Part shown: positions 51,474 through 63,077 of the stretch, one piece after another
Layout: every line of letters begins with the position of its first letter
Numbering within the stretch: position 1 is the first letter of the stretch
NCBI GenBank assembly: GCA_048594975.1
Contig: JBMDXQ010000090.1
Span: 186,001-250,000 of the forward strand
Length of the DNA stretch: 64,000 nucleotides
Direction: 5' to 3'
Source: JBMDXB01 sp048594975
GTDB taxonomy: Bacteria; Acidobacteriota; Vicinamibacteria; Vicinamibacterales; 2-12-FULL-66-21
Translations under genes and position numbers: made by a program
Notes under the pieces: model-generated
What the model was told of the DNA's origin: nothing
The model's database searches: none
Seen by the model: only the letters and a program-made list of their open reading frames with translations

Positions 51474-52219
51474 CCCGCCGCCGTCCGGCAGCCCAGCGGT
51501 ACGAACCTGAACTGCCTGAAGATCCGACCCGCCTCGTCGCCGCACAGAAACTGCAAAAACGCCGCTGCCTCGGGCCGGCGCCGCGAGGACCTGACGATCG
51601 CCGCGGGATAGACGATCCTCGGCGCGTCGGGGCCGCTGACGAGGAACTCGACCTGGACCGTCGACGACAGGGCGTCGCTTTCATACACGATCGCGGCGTC
51701 GGCACTGCCGTTCTCGACCGCGACGACGGCGGCACGGACGTTGGCGACCGGCACGAGCCGCGGTTGCAGCACATCCCACAGTCCGCGCGTCCGCAGGTAC
51801 TGGCTGGCGTAGACGCCGGCGGGGACGGCGGTGGGATCGCCGACCGCGATAGTACGGACCGCGGCGCCGGCCAGTGCCGCCGCGTCGGCGATGCGCACCG
51901 GACCCGACCGGCGGGTGACGATCGCGAGCCGGTTGCTCAGGAGGGCCACGCGGGTGCTCTCGTCGATCGCCGCGGCCGCCACGTCCATCTGCCGCTCGTC
52001 GGCGCTGACGAACAGGTCCACCGGCGCCCCGAGCGCGATCTGCCGCGCGAGCACGTTCGAGGGACCAAAATTGAAACGGACGGGGGCGCCGCCCCGTAGC
52101 GTGTGAATCGGCGCGAGCGCCTGCAGGACGTCGGTGAGGCTCGTCGCGGCAGAGACGGTCAGCGGCGGCGGCGCCGGCAGCAGCAGGGCGGCGGCGACGA
52201 GCGGCGCGAGCAGGCACAC
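51470..52219 (-). CDS. modA: Molybdate-binding periplasmic protein
   Basis: 249 residues from GTG 52219 (a stop lies just upstream in frame). Signal peptide MCLLAPLVAAALLLPA. ModA blocks: VSAATSLTDVLQALAPI with the oxyanion-binding Ser/Thr, FNFGPSNVLARQIALGAPVDLFVSADERQMD, GDPTAVPAGVYASQYL, and NGSADAAIVYESDA with the conserved Asp-Ala-x-Ile-Val-Tyr. Delivers molybdate or tungstate to ModB. Starts 4 bp after the glgX stop. Confidence 0.92.
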   Translation of the reverse strand: MCLLAPLVAAALLLPAPPPLTVSAATSLTDVLQALAPIHTLRGGAPVRFNFGPSNVLARQIALGAPVDLFVSADERQMDVAAAAIDESTRVALLSNRLAIVTRRSGPVRIADAAALAGAAVRTIAVGDPTAVPAGVYASQYLRTRGLWDVLQPRLVPVANVRAAVVAVENGSADAAIVYESDALSSTVQVEFLVSGPDAPRIVYPAAIVRSSRRRPEAAAFLQFLCGDEAGRIFRQFRFVPLGCRTAAG

Positions 52220-52223
52220 GCGT

Positions 52224-54344
<2,121 letters not shown>

Positions 54345-54499
54345 TCCGGACTCCGAATCAAAACGCTACGGGATCGGCAAGGAACTCGCAGCGGCTGTGC
54401 CACGGACACAATTCTCGTGCCATTCGGCCTCCCTCCACCATCCGCTCAATCACCGAAGAGCCCTTGGCCGCGGCGGGCACAGTGTGATTATCTGTCGGC

Positions 54500-56251
<1,752 letters not shown>

Positions 56252-56294
56252 GCTTACCGCTTGCGGCAACCCGCGAAGGGTTGCTCCACGACAC

Positions 56295-56372
56295 ATGTTC
56301 GGCGTGCAGCATCCTCACCGGCACCACCACGCGTCCTGCGCCGGCGGGCCGGTCGAGTTGCGCATGCGGTAG
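56295..56372 (+). CDS. hisL: His operon leader peptide
   Basis: 25 codons: ATG, then codons 6-12 read His-Pro-His-Arg-His-His-His (56310-56330), then a tail to TAG 56370-56372. Five His in seven codons directly upstream of a terminator and hisI is the pattern of ribosome-mediated attenuation. CGCGTCC (56330-56336), starting on the last base of the last His codon, is perfectly complementary to GGACGCG (56380-56386). The ribosome-binding site is weak (GAAGGG, 14 bp upstream), which is the main caution. Confidence 0.7.
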   Translation: MFGVQHPHRHHHASCAGGPVELRMR

Positions 56373-56427
56373 CAAGTTCGGACGCGACCTCAAAGGCCCC
56401 GCTGGAGAACGCCGGCGGGGCCTTTTT
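56343..56427 (+). terminator. His attenuator: intrinsic terminator with competing antiterminator arm
   Basis: Terminator: AAAGGCCCCGC (56392-56402), a 12-nt loop, GCGGGGCCTTTTT (56415-56427), i.e. a GC-rich stem plus a T run. Antiterminator: GGCGGGCC (56343-56350) can pair with GGCCCCGC (56395-56402) with one bulge, destroying the terminator. The helix 56330-56336:56380-56386 crosses that pairing and excludes it. A ribosome stalled at the His codons would block that helix, free the antiterminator and permit hisI transcription. Confidence 0.75.
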
Positions 56428-56445
56428 GTTGTACGCAGCAACTCG

Positions 56446-56490
56446 GAACTCTGAAGGTAGAACGCGGAAGGGTGAACGCCGAAGCAGAAC
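56446..56490. repeat. GAACnCnGAAGG tandem repeat before hisI
   Basis: GAAC occurs at 56446, 56460, 56474 and 56487 (spacings 14, 14, 13) within units GAACTCTGAAGGTA, GAACGCGGAAGGGT and GAACGCCGAAGCA. It fills the space between the attenuator terminator and the hisI start. Confidence 0.65.
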
Positions 56491-56491
56491 C

Positions 56492-56818
56492 ATGGACTAC
56501 TCGAAGCTTGATGGGCTCGTGCCCGCAGTCGTGCAGGACAGCACGTCGAACGAGGTGCTGATGGTCGGGTTCATGAACGACGCCGCGCTCGAGCGGACGC
56601 TGGCGACCGGCTACGCGACGTTCTTCAGCCGTACGCGGCAGGCACTGTGGACCAAGGGCGAGACGTCGGGGAACCGTCTGCAGGTCGATCGCGTGCTGGT
56701 GGACTGCGACGACGACACGATCCTGCTGAAGGTGACGCGTCTCGGCGAGGGGAACGTCTGCCACACAGGGACGCGCACGTGCTTCAGGGAATACCAGCGA
56801 CGAGGTCTTCCGCGGTAG
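56492..56818 (+). CDS. hisI: Phosphoribosyl-AMP cyclohydrolase
   Basis: 108 residues from ATG 56492. Opens the purine ring of PR-AMP, third step of histidine synthesis. VLMVGFMNDAALERTLATG, FFSRTRQALWTKGETSGN, the metal-binding VDCDDDTILLKV and the Zn site GNVCHTGTRTCF are intact. Monofunctional: no fused HisE (PR-ATP pyrophosphatase), and none elsewhere in the window. First structural gene of the operon, after the attenuator. Confidence 0.95.
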   Translation: MDYSKLDGLVPAVVQDSTSNEVLMVGFMNDAALERTLATGYATFFSRTRQALWTKGETSGNRLQVDRVLVDCDDDTILLKVTRLGEGNVCHTGTRTCFREYQRRGLPR

Positions 56819-56936
56819 CGGCGGCCGTCATCCATCCGGAGCACCGGAGAACGTGAGGCCACCTTGTTGACTCCCCTGCTCCCGTTCTCCTGATAGCGAT
56901 GGCGGCCGCAGAACCAAAGTAGCGAAAGAGGCTGAC

Positions 56937-57833
56937 GTGACTTCCCAACGACTGCGGCTCGGCATACCCAAGGGGTCGCTGCAGGAGGCGACCGTCCAGC
57001 TGTTCGCGCGCGCCGGGTTCAACATCTACGCGAGCGCGCGATCGTACTTCCCCGCCATCGACGATCCGGAGATCGAGTGCATGCTCATCCGGGCTCAGGA
57101 GATGGCGCGCTACGTCGCCGACGGCGTGCTCGATGCCGGGCTGACCGGCCAGGACTGGATCGCCGAGCACGCGGCCGTCAACGGCGGAGGAGAGACGGTC
57201 GTCCCGCTCGCCGACCTGGTCTACGCCAAACAGAGTTTCGGCCGCGTGCGCTGGGTGCTGGCCGTGCCGGAGGACTCGCGCTACCGCGATGTCACGGATC
57301 TGGAAGGCGGCACCGTCGCCACCGAACTCGTGCGCGTCACCCAGGCCTACTTCGACCGCCGCGGCGTGCACGTCAACGTGGAGTTCTCGTGGGGGGCGAC
57401 GGAAGTCAAGCCGCCGACGCTCGCCGACGCGATCGTCGAAGTCACCGAGACCGGATCGTCGCTGCGCGCCAACCGCCTGCGGATCATCGACACCGTGCTC
57501 GAGTCGAACACCCAGCTCATCGCCAACCGCGCCTCGCACGCGGACCCGTGGAAGCGAACGAAGCTGGACAACATGGCGCTGCTGCTCAAGGCCGCGATCG
57601 AGGCGCAGGGGCGGGTCGGCATCATGCTCAACGTCCGGGTCAGCGACCTCGAGGGCGTGCTCGCGCTGCTGCCCGCGCTGCAGCGGCCGACCGTGTCGCC
57701 GCTGAGCGACGGCGGGTGGGTGGCGCTCAACACGATCATCGAGGAACGGACGGTGCGCGATCTGATCCCGAAGCTGAAAGCGGCGCACGCGCAAGGAATC
57801 GTCGAGTATCCGTTGAACAAGATCGTGATCTAG
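56937..57833 (+). CDS. hisG: ATP phosphoribosyltransferase, long form
   Basis: 298 residues from GTG 56937 (AGAGG upstream). First and committed histidine step. The catalytic part (about 1-215) starts LRLGIPKGSLQEAT and includes ADGVLDAGLTGQDWIAE and the PRPP loop ATELVRVTQAYF. The C-terminal ACT-like domain (about 220-298: LKAAIEAQGRVGIMLNVRV) marks the long form, which is directly feedback-inhibited by histidine and needs no HisZ. Confidence 0.96.
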   Translation: MTSQRLRLGIPKGSLQEATVQLFARAGFNIYASARSYFPAIDDPEIECMLIRAQEMARYVADGVLDAGLTGQDWIAEHAAVNGGGETVVPLADLVYAKQSFGRVRWVLAVPEDSRYRDVTDLEGGTVATELVRVTQAYFDRRGVHVNVEFSWGATEVKPPTLADAIVEVTETGSSLRANRLRIIDTVLESNTQLIANRASHADPWKRTKLDNMALLLKAAIEAQGRVGIMLNVRVSDLEGVLALLPALQRPTVSPLSDGGWVALNTIIEERTVRDLIPKLKAAHAQGIVEYPLNKIVI

Positions 57834-57835
57834 AT

Positions 57836-57999
57836 CGGTTCCGGGTTCCGGGTTCCGGGTTCGGGGTTCCGGTTCCGGGTTCGGGTTCGAGGTTCCAGTT
57901 CCGGGTTCCTGGTCAGGGTGGAGTGCCGTGGGCCGCAGTCCGGAGGCGTGCGCGAATCCGAGAACCTCGGAACGACGGAACCCGGGAACCAAGGAACCA
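57836..57999. repeat. GGTTCC/GGAACC palindromic repeat between hisG and hisD
   Basis: About nine GGTTC(C)GGG units (57838-57912) are followed by a 48-bp spacer and then five GGAAC units (57963-57999), so the halves are complementary. It fills the 171-bp hisG-hisD gap. Same family as the tracts at 14941, 18661 and 32925. Confidence 0.75.
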
Positions 58000-58004
58000 C
58001 AGCG

Positions 58005-59249
58005 ATGCAAATCATCAAGTCGACCAACCGCGCCGCCGTCGCGGCGCTCCTCGACCGCCGGCCGCGCCGCGATCCGGCGCTCGCACGCCGTGTCGAGCGG
58101 ATCGTCGAGCACGTCCGCACGCGTGGCGATTCGGCGCTCCTCGAGTACGCGCGGCGATTCGACCGCCTCGAGGGACCGATCGAGGTCGACGACGCGGAGA
58201 TGCGTGCCGCGGCCCGTGAGCTCCCCTCCCATGTCGGGCGCGCGATCGCGGCGGCGGCCGCGAACATCCGGTGCGTGGCCGCGGCGCAGCTGCCCCGTTC
58301 CCGGACCGTTGCACCGGTGCCGGGCGTCAGGATCGAGCTGCGGGTGACGCCGCTCGACCGGGTCGGCTGCTACGTTCCCGGCGGGCGCTATCCGCTTCCC
58401 TCGTCGCTGCTGATGACCGCCATCCCGGCGCGGGTCGCAGGCGTGCAGGAGATCATCGCGGTCTGCCCGCGACCGGACGCGACGGTCATGTGCGCGGCGC
58501 GCGAAGCGGGCGTCACGCGCCTGCTGCGCCTCGGCGGCGCGCAGGCGATTGCCGCGCTCGCCTACGGAACGCGCACCGTGCCACGGGTGGACAAGATCGT
58601 CGGGCCGGGTAACGCCTACGTCGCCGCGGCCAAGGCGCTCGTGGCGGCGGACTGCGCCATCGACTTCTTCGCCGGGCCGAGCGAGATCGCGGTCCTCTCG
58701 AGCGACGGCCGGCCTGCCTGGATTGCCGCAGACCTGCTGGCGCAGGCGGAACACGATCCGGACGCGCGCGCCATCCTGCTGACGCCGATCGCCGCCCTGG
58801 CGGCCGCGGTCGCGCGCGAAGTCGGGCGGCAGATGCCGGCGCACGGCCCCGCCCGGGCAGCGCTACGCGCGAACGGGGGCGCGGTGGTGACGCGGTCGCT
58901 CGACGAGGCGATCGACCTGGCGCAGCGGATGGCACCCGAGCACGCCGTCTGCGACTCGGGCACGGTCGCGCGGCGGCTGACCCGCGCCGGCACCGTGTTC
59001 GTCGGCCGCTACAGCGCGCAGGCGGCTGGGGACTACGCCACCGGGTCGAACCACGTGCTGCCGACGAGCGGCGCCGCCCGTGCACGCGGCGGCCTGAGCG
59101 CCGTCGATTTCGTGCGGGTAGCCAGCCTCCAGACGCTGACCCGCGCCGGGCTCGCCGCCATCTCCAGCCACGTGATTGCGCTGGCCGACGCGGAAGGACT
59201 CGCCGCACACGCGGCGTCGATTGCGATCCGATTGGAGCGCCAGTCATGA
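58005..59249 (+). CDS. hisD: Histidinol dehydrogenase
   Basis: 414 residues from ATG 58005, right after the repeat. Two-step NAD-dependent oxidation of histidinol to histidine. PGGRYPLPSSLLMTAIPARVAG, RLGGAQAIAALAYGT, VDKIVGPGNAYVAAAK, FFAGPSEIAVL, the Zn ligands and acid/base of LLAQAEHDP, and the APEH block (RMAPEHAV) are intact. The stop overlaps the hisC ATG (ATGA). Confidence 0.96.
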   Translation: MQIIKSTNRAAVAALLDRRPRRDPALARRVERIVEHVRTRGDSALLEYARRFDRLEGPIEVDDAEMRAAARELPSHVGRAIAAAAANIRCVAAAQLPRSRTVAPVPGVRIELRVTPLDRVGCYVPGGRYPLPSSLLMTAIPARVAGVQEIIAVCPRPDATVMCAAREAGVTRLLRLGGAQAIAALAYGTRTVPRVDKIVGPGNAYVAAAKALVAADCAIDFFAGPSEIAVLSSDGRPAWIAADLLAQAEHDPDARAILLTPIAALAAAVAREVGRQMPAHGPARAALRANGGAVVTRSLDEAIDLAQRMAPEHAVCDSGTVARRLTRAGTVFVGRYSAQAAGDYATGSNHVLPTSGAARARGGLSAVDFVRVASLQTLTRAGLAAISSHVIALADAEGLAAHAASIAIRLERQS

Positions 59250-60295
59250 GCTACGAATACGAACGGGTCGCCACCCCGCCCGGCGGACTGCGCCTCCACT
59301 TGAACGAGAACACCGCCGGCTGCTCGCCGCGCGTCATCGAAACGCTCCGCGCGTTCACCCGCGAACAGGCGGCGTATTACCCCGACTACGACGACGCGAT
59401 CGCGGCGGCCGCACGGTGGTTGAAGGTTGAACCGGCGCAGGTGCTGCTGACCAACGGCCTCGACGAGGGCATCCTCGCCGTCTCCGTCGCGGCGCTTCGC
59501 GGCAGCGCGGCGGCCGACCCGCCCGAGGCGATTGTCGTGGTGCCGGCGTTCGACATGTATGCTGCGTGCGCCGACGCCGCCGGCGGACGCGTCGTCGAGG
59601 TGCCGCTCGGTGACGACTTCACGTTCCCTCGCGACGCGGTGCTCCGCGCGATTGGCGCGCGGACGCGCCTGGTCTTCCTGACCAACCCGAACAACCCGAC
59701 CGGGCAGGCGATCCCGGCAGACGCGATCGAAGCCATCGCGGCGGCCGCGTCGCACGCGACGGTGCTGCTCGACGAGGCGTACGCGGACTTTTCGGGCGAC
59801 ACGTGGCTCGCGCCGGGCGCGTTCGAGCGCCTTCCCAACGTGGTCGTTGGGCGGACCTTCGCCAAGGCGTGCGGCCTGGCCGGCCTGCGCGCGGGCGCGC
59901 TGGTCGGCGCGGCCGACCGGCTCGCGCCGCTCCGCCGCGTCGTGCCGCCCTACAGCCTCAACGCGTGCGCCGCGGCGGCACTGCCGGTCGCGCTCGACGA
60001 TCGCGAGTACTTCGACTCGTACCTCAGGCAGGTGGACGAGTCGAAGCGGCTGCTCTACGCCGCCTTCGACCGGCTGGGCGTGCGCTACTGGCGCAGCCGC
60101 GCCAACTTCGTCCTCGCCTGTTTCGGAAACGACGGCGCGGCGCTCATCCGCGCGCTCGCCACCCGCGGGATCTACGTCCGCGACCGCTCGGCGGACGCGG
60201 GCTGTCACGGGTGCGTCCGCATCACTGCGGGGATCACCGAGCACACGCGCACGGCGATTGCCGCAATCGAGGAGGTCCTGTGCGGCGCGCGGTAA
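59246..60295 (+). CDS. hisC: Histidinol-phosphate aminotransferase
   Basis: 349 residues, class I/II PLP aminotransferase. Converts imidazole acetol phosphate to histidinol phosphate. LHLNENTAGCSPRV, LTNGLDEGI, FLTNPNNPTGQAIP, DEAYADFSG and the PLP lysine in RTFAKACGLAGLRAG are in place; C-terminal Arg in HGCVRITAG binds the substrate phosphate. Coupled to hisD by a 4-bp overlap and to hisB by a 16-bp overlap. Confidence 0.94.
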   Translation: MSYEYERVATPPGGLRLHLNENTAGCSPRVIETLRAFTREQAAYYPDYDDAIAAAARWLKVEPAQVLLTNGLDEGILAVSVAALRGSAAADPPEAIVVVPAFDMYAACADAAGGRVVEVPLGDDFTFPRDAVLRAIGARTRLVFLTNPNNPTGQAIPADAIEAIAAAASHATVLLDEAYADFSGDTWLAPGAFERLPNVVVGRTFAKACGLAGLRAGALVGAADRLAPLRRVVPPYSLNACAAAALPVALDDREYFDSYLRQVDESKRLLYAAFDRLGVRYWRSRANFVLACFGNDGAALIRALATRGIYVRDRSADAGCHGCVRITAGITEHTRTAIAAIEEVLCGAR

Positions 60296-60867
60296 TCGAA
60301 CGGAAGACGCGCGAGACGCAGATCGCCATCGCGCTCAACCTCGACGGCCGCGGCCGGTACGAAGTGTCGAGCGGGATCCGCTTCCTGGATCACATGCTCG
60401 AGCTCGTCGCCCGTCACGGCGTCTTCGACCTGACCCTGCACGCCACGGGCGATCTGGACGTGGATCAACACCACACCGTCGAGGACACGGGCATTGCGCT
60501 CGGCGAGGCGGTCACCCGCGCGCTCGGCTCGCGGCGCGGCATCAACCGCGCCGGCTACTTCGTCATGCCGATGGACGAAACGCTGGCCGTCGCCGCGATC
60601 GATCTCGGCGGTCGCAGCCATGCCGCCATCGATTTGCGCCTGACGGCCAGGCGCGTCGGCGATCTGCAGGCGGAGCTCGTCACCGACTTCTTCGAAGGGT
60701 TCGCGCAGTCGGCGCGTGCCAACGTGCATCTGAAGGTGCTCTACGGGCGATCCAGCCATCACCAGGTCGAGGCCATCTTCAAGGCGTTCGCCCGTGCGCT
60801 GCGGGTCGCGTGTGCGAAGGACCGGCGCCTGGCACGCATGCTGCCGAGCACGAAAGGAATCCTCTGA
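60280..60867 (+). CDS. hisB: Imidazoleglycerol-phosphate dehydratase
   Basis: 195 residues from GTG 60280, which has GGAGG 5 bp upstream inside hisC. Manganese enzyme; two metal motifs DHMLELVARHG with DQHHTVEDTGIALGEA, and SSHHQVEAIFKAFARAL. Monofunctional: it lacks the N-terminal histidinol-phosphatase domain of enterobacterial HisB, and no separate phosphatase gene is seen in the window. A GTGCAGG repeat follows the stop. Confidence 0.94.
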   Translation: MRRAVIERKTRETQIAIALNLDGRGRYEVSSGIRFLDHMLELVARHGVFDLTLHATGDLDVDQHHTVEDTGIALGEAVTRALGSRRGINRAGYFVMPMDETLAVAAIDLGGRSHAAIDLRLTARRVGDLQAELVTDFFEGFAQSARANVHLKVLYGRSSHHQVEAIFKAFARALRVACAKDRRLARMLPSTKGIL

Positions 60868-60871
60868 GGAG

Positions 60872-60985
60872 TGCAGGCCACGTGCAGGGTGCAGGTCCTG
60901 GTGCAGGGTGCTGGTGCAGGTGCACGGTGCTGTGCGCGGTGCAGGTGCCGGTTGCAGGGTGCAGGGGCGCGTGCAGGAACAGGAT
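60872..60985. repeat. GTGCAGG degenerate tandem repeat between hisB and hisH
   Basis: About twelve imperfect GTGCAGG units (e.g. CACGTGCAGGGTGCAGGTCC, TGGTGCAGGTGCACGG) at 6-14-bp spacing fill the 133-bp hisB-hisH gap. The units run mostly in one direction with occasional TGCAC inversions. hisH starts 16 bp after. Confidence 0.7.
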
Positions 60986-61000
60986 GCGCGTGAGGAGTGA

Positions 61001-61618
61001 ATGGCTCGCGCGATAGCGTTGATCGACTACGGTGCGGGAAACCTGGCGTCGGTCCGGAAGGGATTCGCCGCGGTCGGCGCGGAGCTCTTCACGCCGCGGC
61101 AGCCTTCGGATCTGGAAGGGACGTCGGCGATCGTGGTGCCGGGCGTCGGCCATTTCGGCGCGACGGCGGCGCTGACGGAGGACTGGAAGGCGGCGATCCG
61201 CGACGCCCTCGCTGCCGGCCGGCCGCTGCTCGGCATCTGCCTCGGCCTCCAGTGGCTCTTCGACGGCAGCGACGAGTCCCCCGCCGTGCGCGGCCTGGGC
61301 GTCGTCGCCGGCACCTGCGCGCGGCTCGATGTCGCACCGCCACTGAAGGTGCCGCACGTCGGCTGGAATACGCTCGCGCCGGTGAGGCCATCGCCGCTGC
61401 TTTCCGGCATCGAGGACGGCGTGACGGTGTACTTCACGCACACCTTCGCCGCGCCCGTCACGGCGGAGTGCGTGGCGACGACCACCCACGGCGTGGCCTT
61501 CTGCGCCGCGGTCTCCGCCGGCTGCGCGCACGGCGTTCAGTTTCACCCCGAGAAATCGGGCGCCGCGGGCCTGCGCGTGCTGCGGAATTTCGTGGGGATG
61601 GCCGCCGATGCTGTGTAA
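61001..61618 (+). CDS. hisH: Imidazole glycerol phosphate synthase, glutaminase subunit
   Basis: 205 residues. Class I glutamine amidotransferase that feeds ammonia to HisF. IDYGAGNLASVRKGF, PGVGHFGATAALT, nucleophile Cys in LGICLGLQWLF, and His/Glu of the triad in GVQFHPEKSG. Overlaps hisF by 11 bp, matching the stable HisH-HisF complex. Confidence 0.96.
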   Translation: MARAIALIDYGAGNLASVRKGFAAVGAELFTPRQPSDLEGTSAIVVPGVGHFGATAALTEDWKAAIRDALAAGRPLLGICLGLQWLFDGSDESPAVRGLGVVAGTCARLDVAPPLKVPHVGWNTLAPVRPSPLLSGIEDGVTVYFTHTFAAPVTAECVATTTHGVAFCAAVSAGCAHGVQFHPEKSGAAGLRVLRNFVGMAADAV

Positions 61619-62363
61619 GCGGATCATCGCCTGCCTCGACGTGCGCAACGGATGCGTGGTCAAGGGCGTGCAGTTCGAATCGCTCCGCGAGGCGGGCGAT
61701 CCTGCTGCCCTGGCGCGCCGCTACAACCGCGAGGGCATCGACGAGCTCGTGGTCCTCGACGTCACCGCCACCACCGAGGACCGCCGCGCGCTCGAGGCGA
61801 CGATCTCCGCGGTGTCGCGCGAGCTCTTCATCCCGCTGACCGTCGGCGGCGGCATCCGCAGCGAGGACGACGCGGCCGCGATCGTGGAGGCGGGCGCGGA
61901 CAAGGTGAGCGTCAACAGCGCCGCGCTGCGGGATCCTTCGCTGCTCACGCGGCTGTCCGACCGCTACGGCAGCCAGGCGGTGGTCGTGGCAATCGATGCC
62001 AAGCGCGGCCACGGCCGCTACGACGTGTTCGCGCGCAGCGGGACGACCGCGACGGGACGGGACGCGGTGGATTGGGCACGCGAGGCGGAATCGCGAGGCG
62101 CAGGCGAGGTGCTGCTGACCTCGATCGACCGGGACGGCGCCCGAAGCGGGTTCGACTGCGAGCTCACGGCGGCGGTATCCGAGGCGGTGTCGATTCCGGT
62201 CATCGCCTCCGGCGGGGCGGGCACGTTCGAGCACTTTTACGCCGTGTTCACGGCCGGGCGCGCCGACGCCGCGCTGGCGGCGTCGGTCTTTCATTTCGCC
62301 GAGCACGCGGTCGCCGAGCTGAAGACGTTCCTGCGCGAGCGCGGCGTCCCCATGCGGCTCTGA
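61608..62363 (+). CDS. hisF: Imidazole glycerol phosphate synthase, cyclase subunit
   Basis: 251 residues, (beta-alpha)8 barrel. Makes imidazole glycerol phosphate and AICAR from PRFAR and ammonia. Catalytic Asp residues in IACLDVRNGCVVKGVQF and in TSIDRDGARSGFD; phosphate-binding VGGGIRSEDDAAAI and SGGAGTFEHF. It lies before hisA here, the reverse of the common hisH-hisA-hisF order. Confidence 0.97.
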   Translation: MLCKRIIACLDVRNGCVVKGVQFESLREAGDPAALARRYNREGIDELVVLDVTATTEDRRALEATISAVSRELFIPLTVGGGIRSEDDAAAIVEAGADKVSVNSAALRDPSLLTRLSDRYGSQAVVVAIDAKRGHGRYDVFARSGTTATGRDAVDWAREAESRGAGEVLLTSIDRDGARSGFDCELTAAVSEAVSIPVIASGGAGTFEHFYAVFTAGRADAALAASVFHFAEHAVAELKTFLRERGVPMRL

Positions 62364-62380
62364 ACGCCGCACGAGTTCCC

Positions 62381-63067
62381 GTGCTGATCCCTTCCATCGA
62401 TCTCCAGGGCGGCCGCATCGTGCAGCTGGTGCAGGGCGAGCGCCTCGCGCTCGCGACCGACGACGTGGACGGCTGGGTTGCACGGTTCAGGGGCCGGACC
62501 GCCGTGCAGCTGATCGATCTCGATGCCGCGAAGGGCGCCGCCCCGAACGACGCGCTCGTTCGCCGGATCTGCTCGGAACTGCCCTGCCGTGTCGGCGGCG
62601 GCATCCGCAGCATCGAGCGCGCCGAATCCACGCTCGCGCTCGCCGCGACGCACGTGATCGTCGGGTCGGCGTTCTTCGCAGGCGGCGGCGTGGACCTGGC
62701 CTTCGCCGAACGTCTCGCGTCGCGAATCGGCGGCGACCGCATCATCGCCGCCGTCGACAGCCGCAAGGGACGCGTCGTCATTCACGGCTGGCGGACGACG
62801 CTCGACATCTCACCTGCTGACGCCATCCGGCAACTCCAGCCGTACGTGGGCGGGTTCCTCTACACCCACGTGGATCGCGAAGGGCTGATGCGCGGCACCG
62901 ATCTCGAGGCGATCGGGTCGTTGGCGGCGATCACCCACCGCCGGATCACGGCCGCGGGCGGAATCACGACGATGGACGAAGTCCGCTACCTCGACGCGAT
63001 CGGTGTGGACGCGGTCGTCGGCATGGCACTGTACACGGGAACGCTGGCGCTCGACGCCCCGGACTAG
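62381..63067 (+). CDS. hisA: Phosphoribosylformimino-AICAR-P isomerase
   Basis: 228 residues from GTG 62381 (MLIPSIDLQGGRIVQLVQG), 17 bp after hisF. Amadori rearrangement of ProFAR to PRFAR; HisF-like barrel. Catalytic Asp in PSIDLQGG and in THVDREGLMRG; VGGGIRSIE and AAGGITTMDEV phosphate sites. Slightly shorter than the usual 240. The alternative, PriA/TrpF dual function, cannot be excluded from sequence alone. Last his gene; no terminator is evident before the next gene. Confidence 0.9.
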   Translation: MLIPSIDLQGGRIVQLVQGERLALATDDVDGWVARFRGRTAVQLIDLDAAKGAAPNDALVRRICSELPCRVGGGIRSIERAESTLALAATHVIVGSAFFAGGGVDLAFAERLASRIGGDRIIAAVDSRKGRVVIHGWRTTLDISPADAIRQLQPYVGGFLYTHVDREGLMRGTDLEAIGSLAAITHRRITAAGGITTMDEVRYLDAIGVDAVVGMALYTGTLALDAPD

Positions 63068-63077
63068 AATTGCGGCC

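Noticed and set aside
56295..56372. T-box or riboswitch instead of a leader peptide
   Set aside because: No T-box sequence or specifier loop is apparent, and the His-codon run plus terminator explains the layout more simply.
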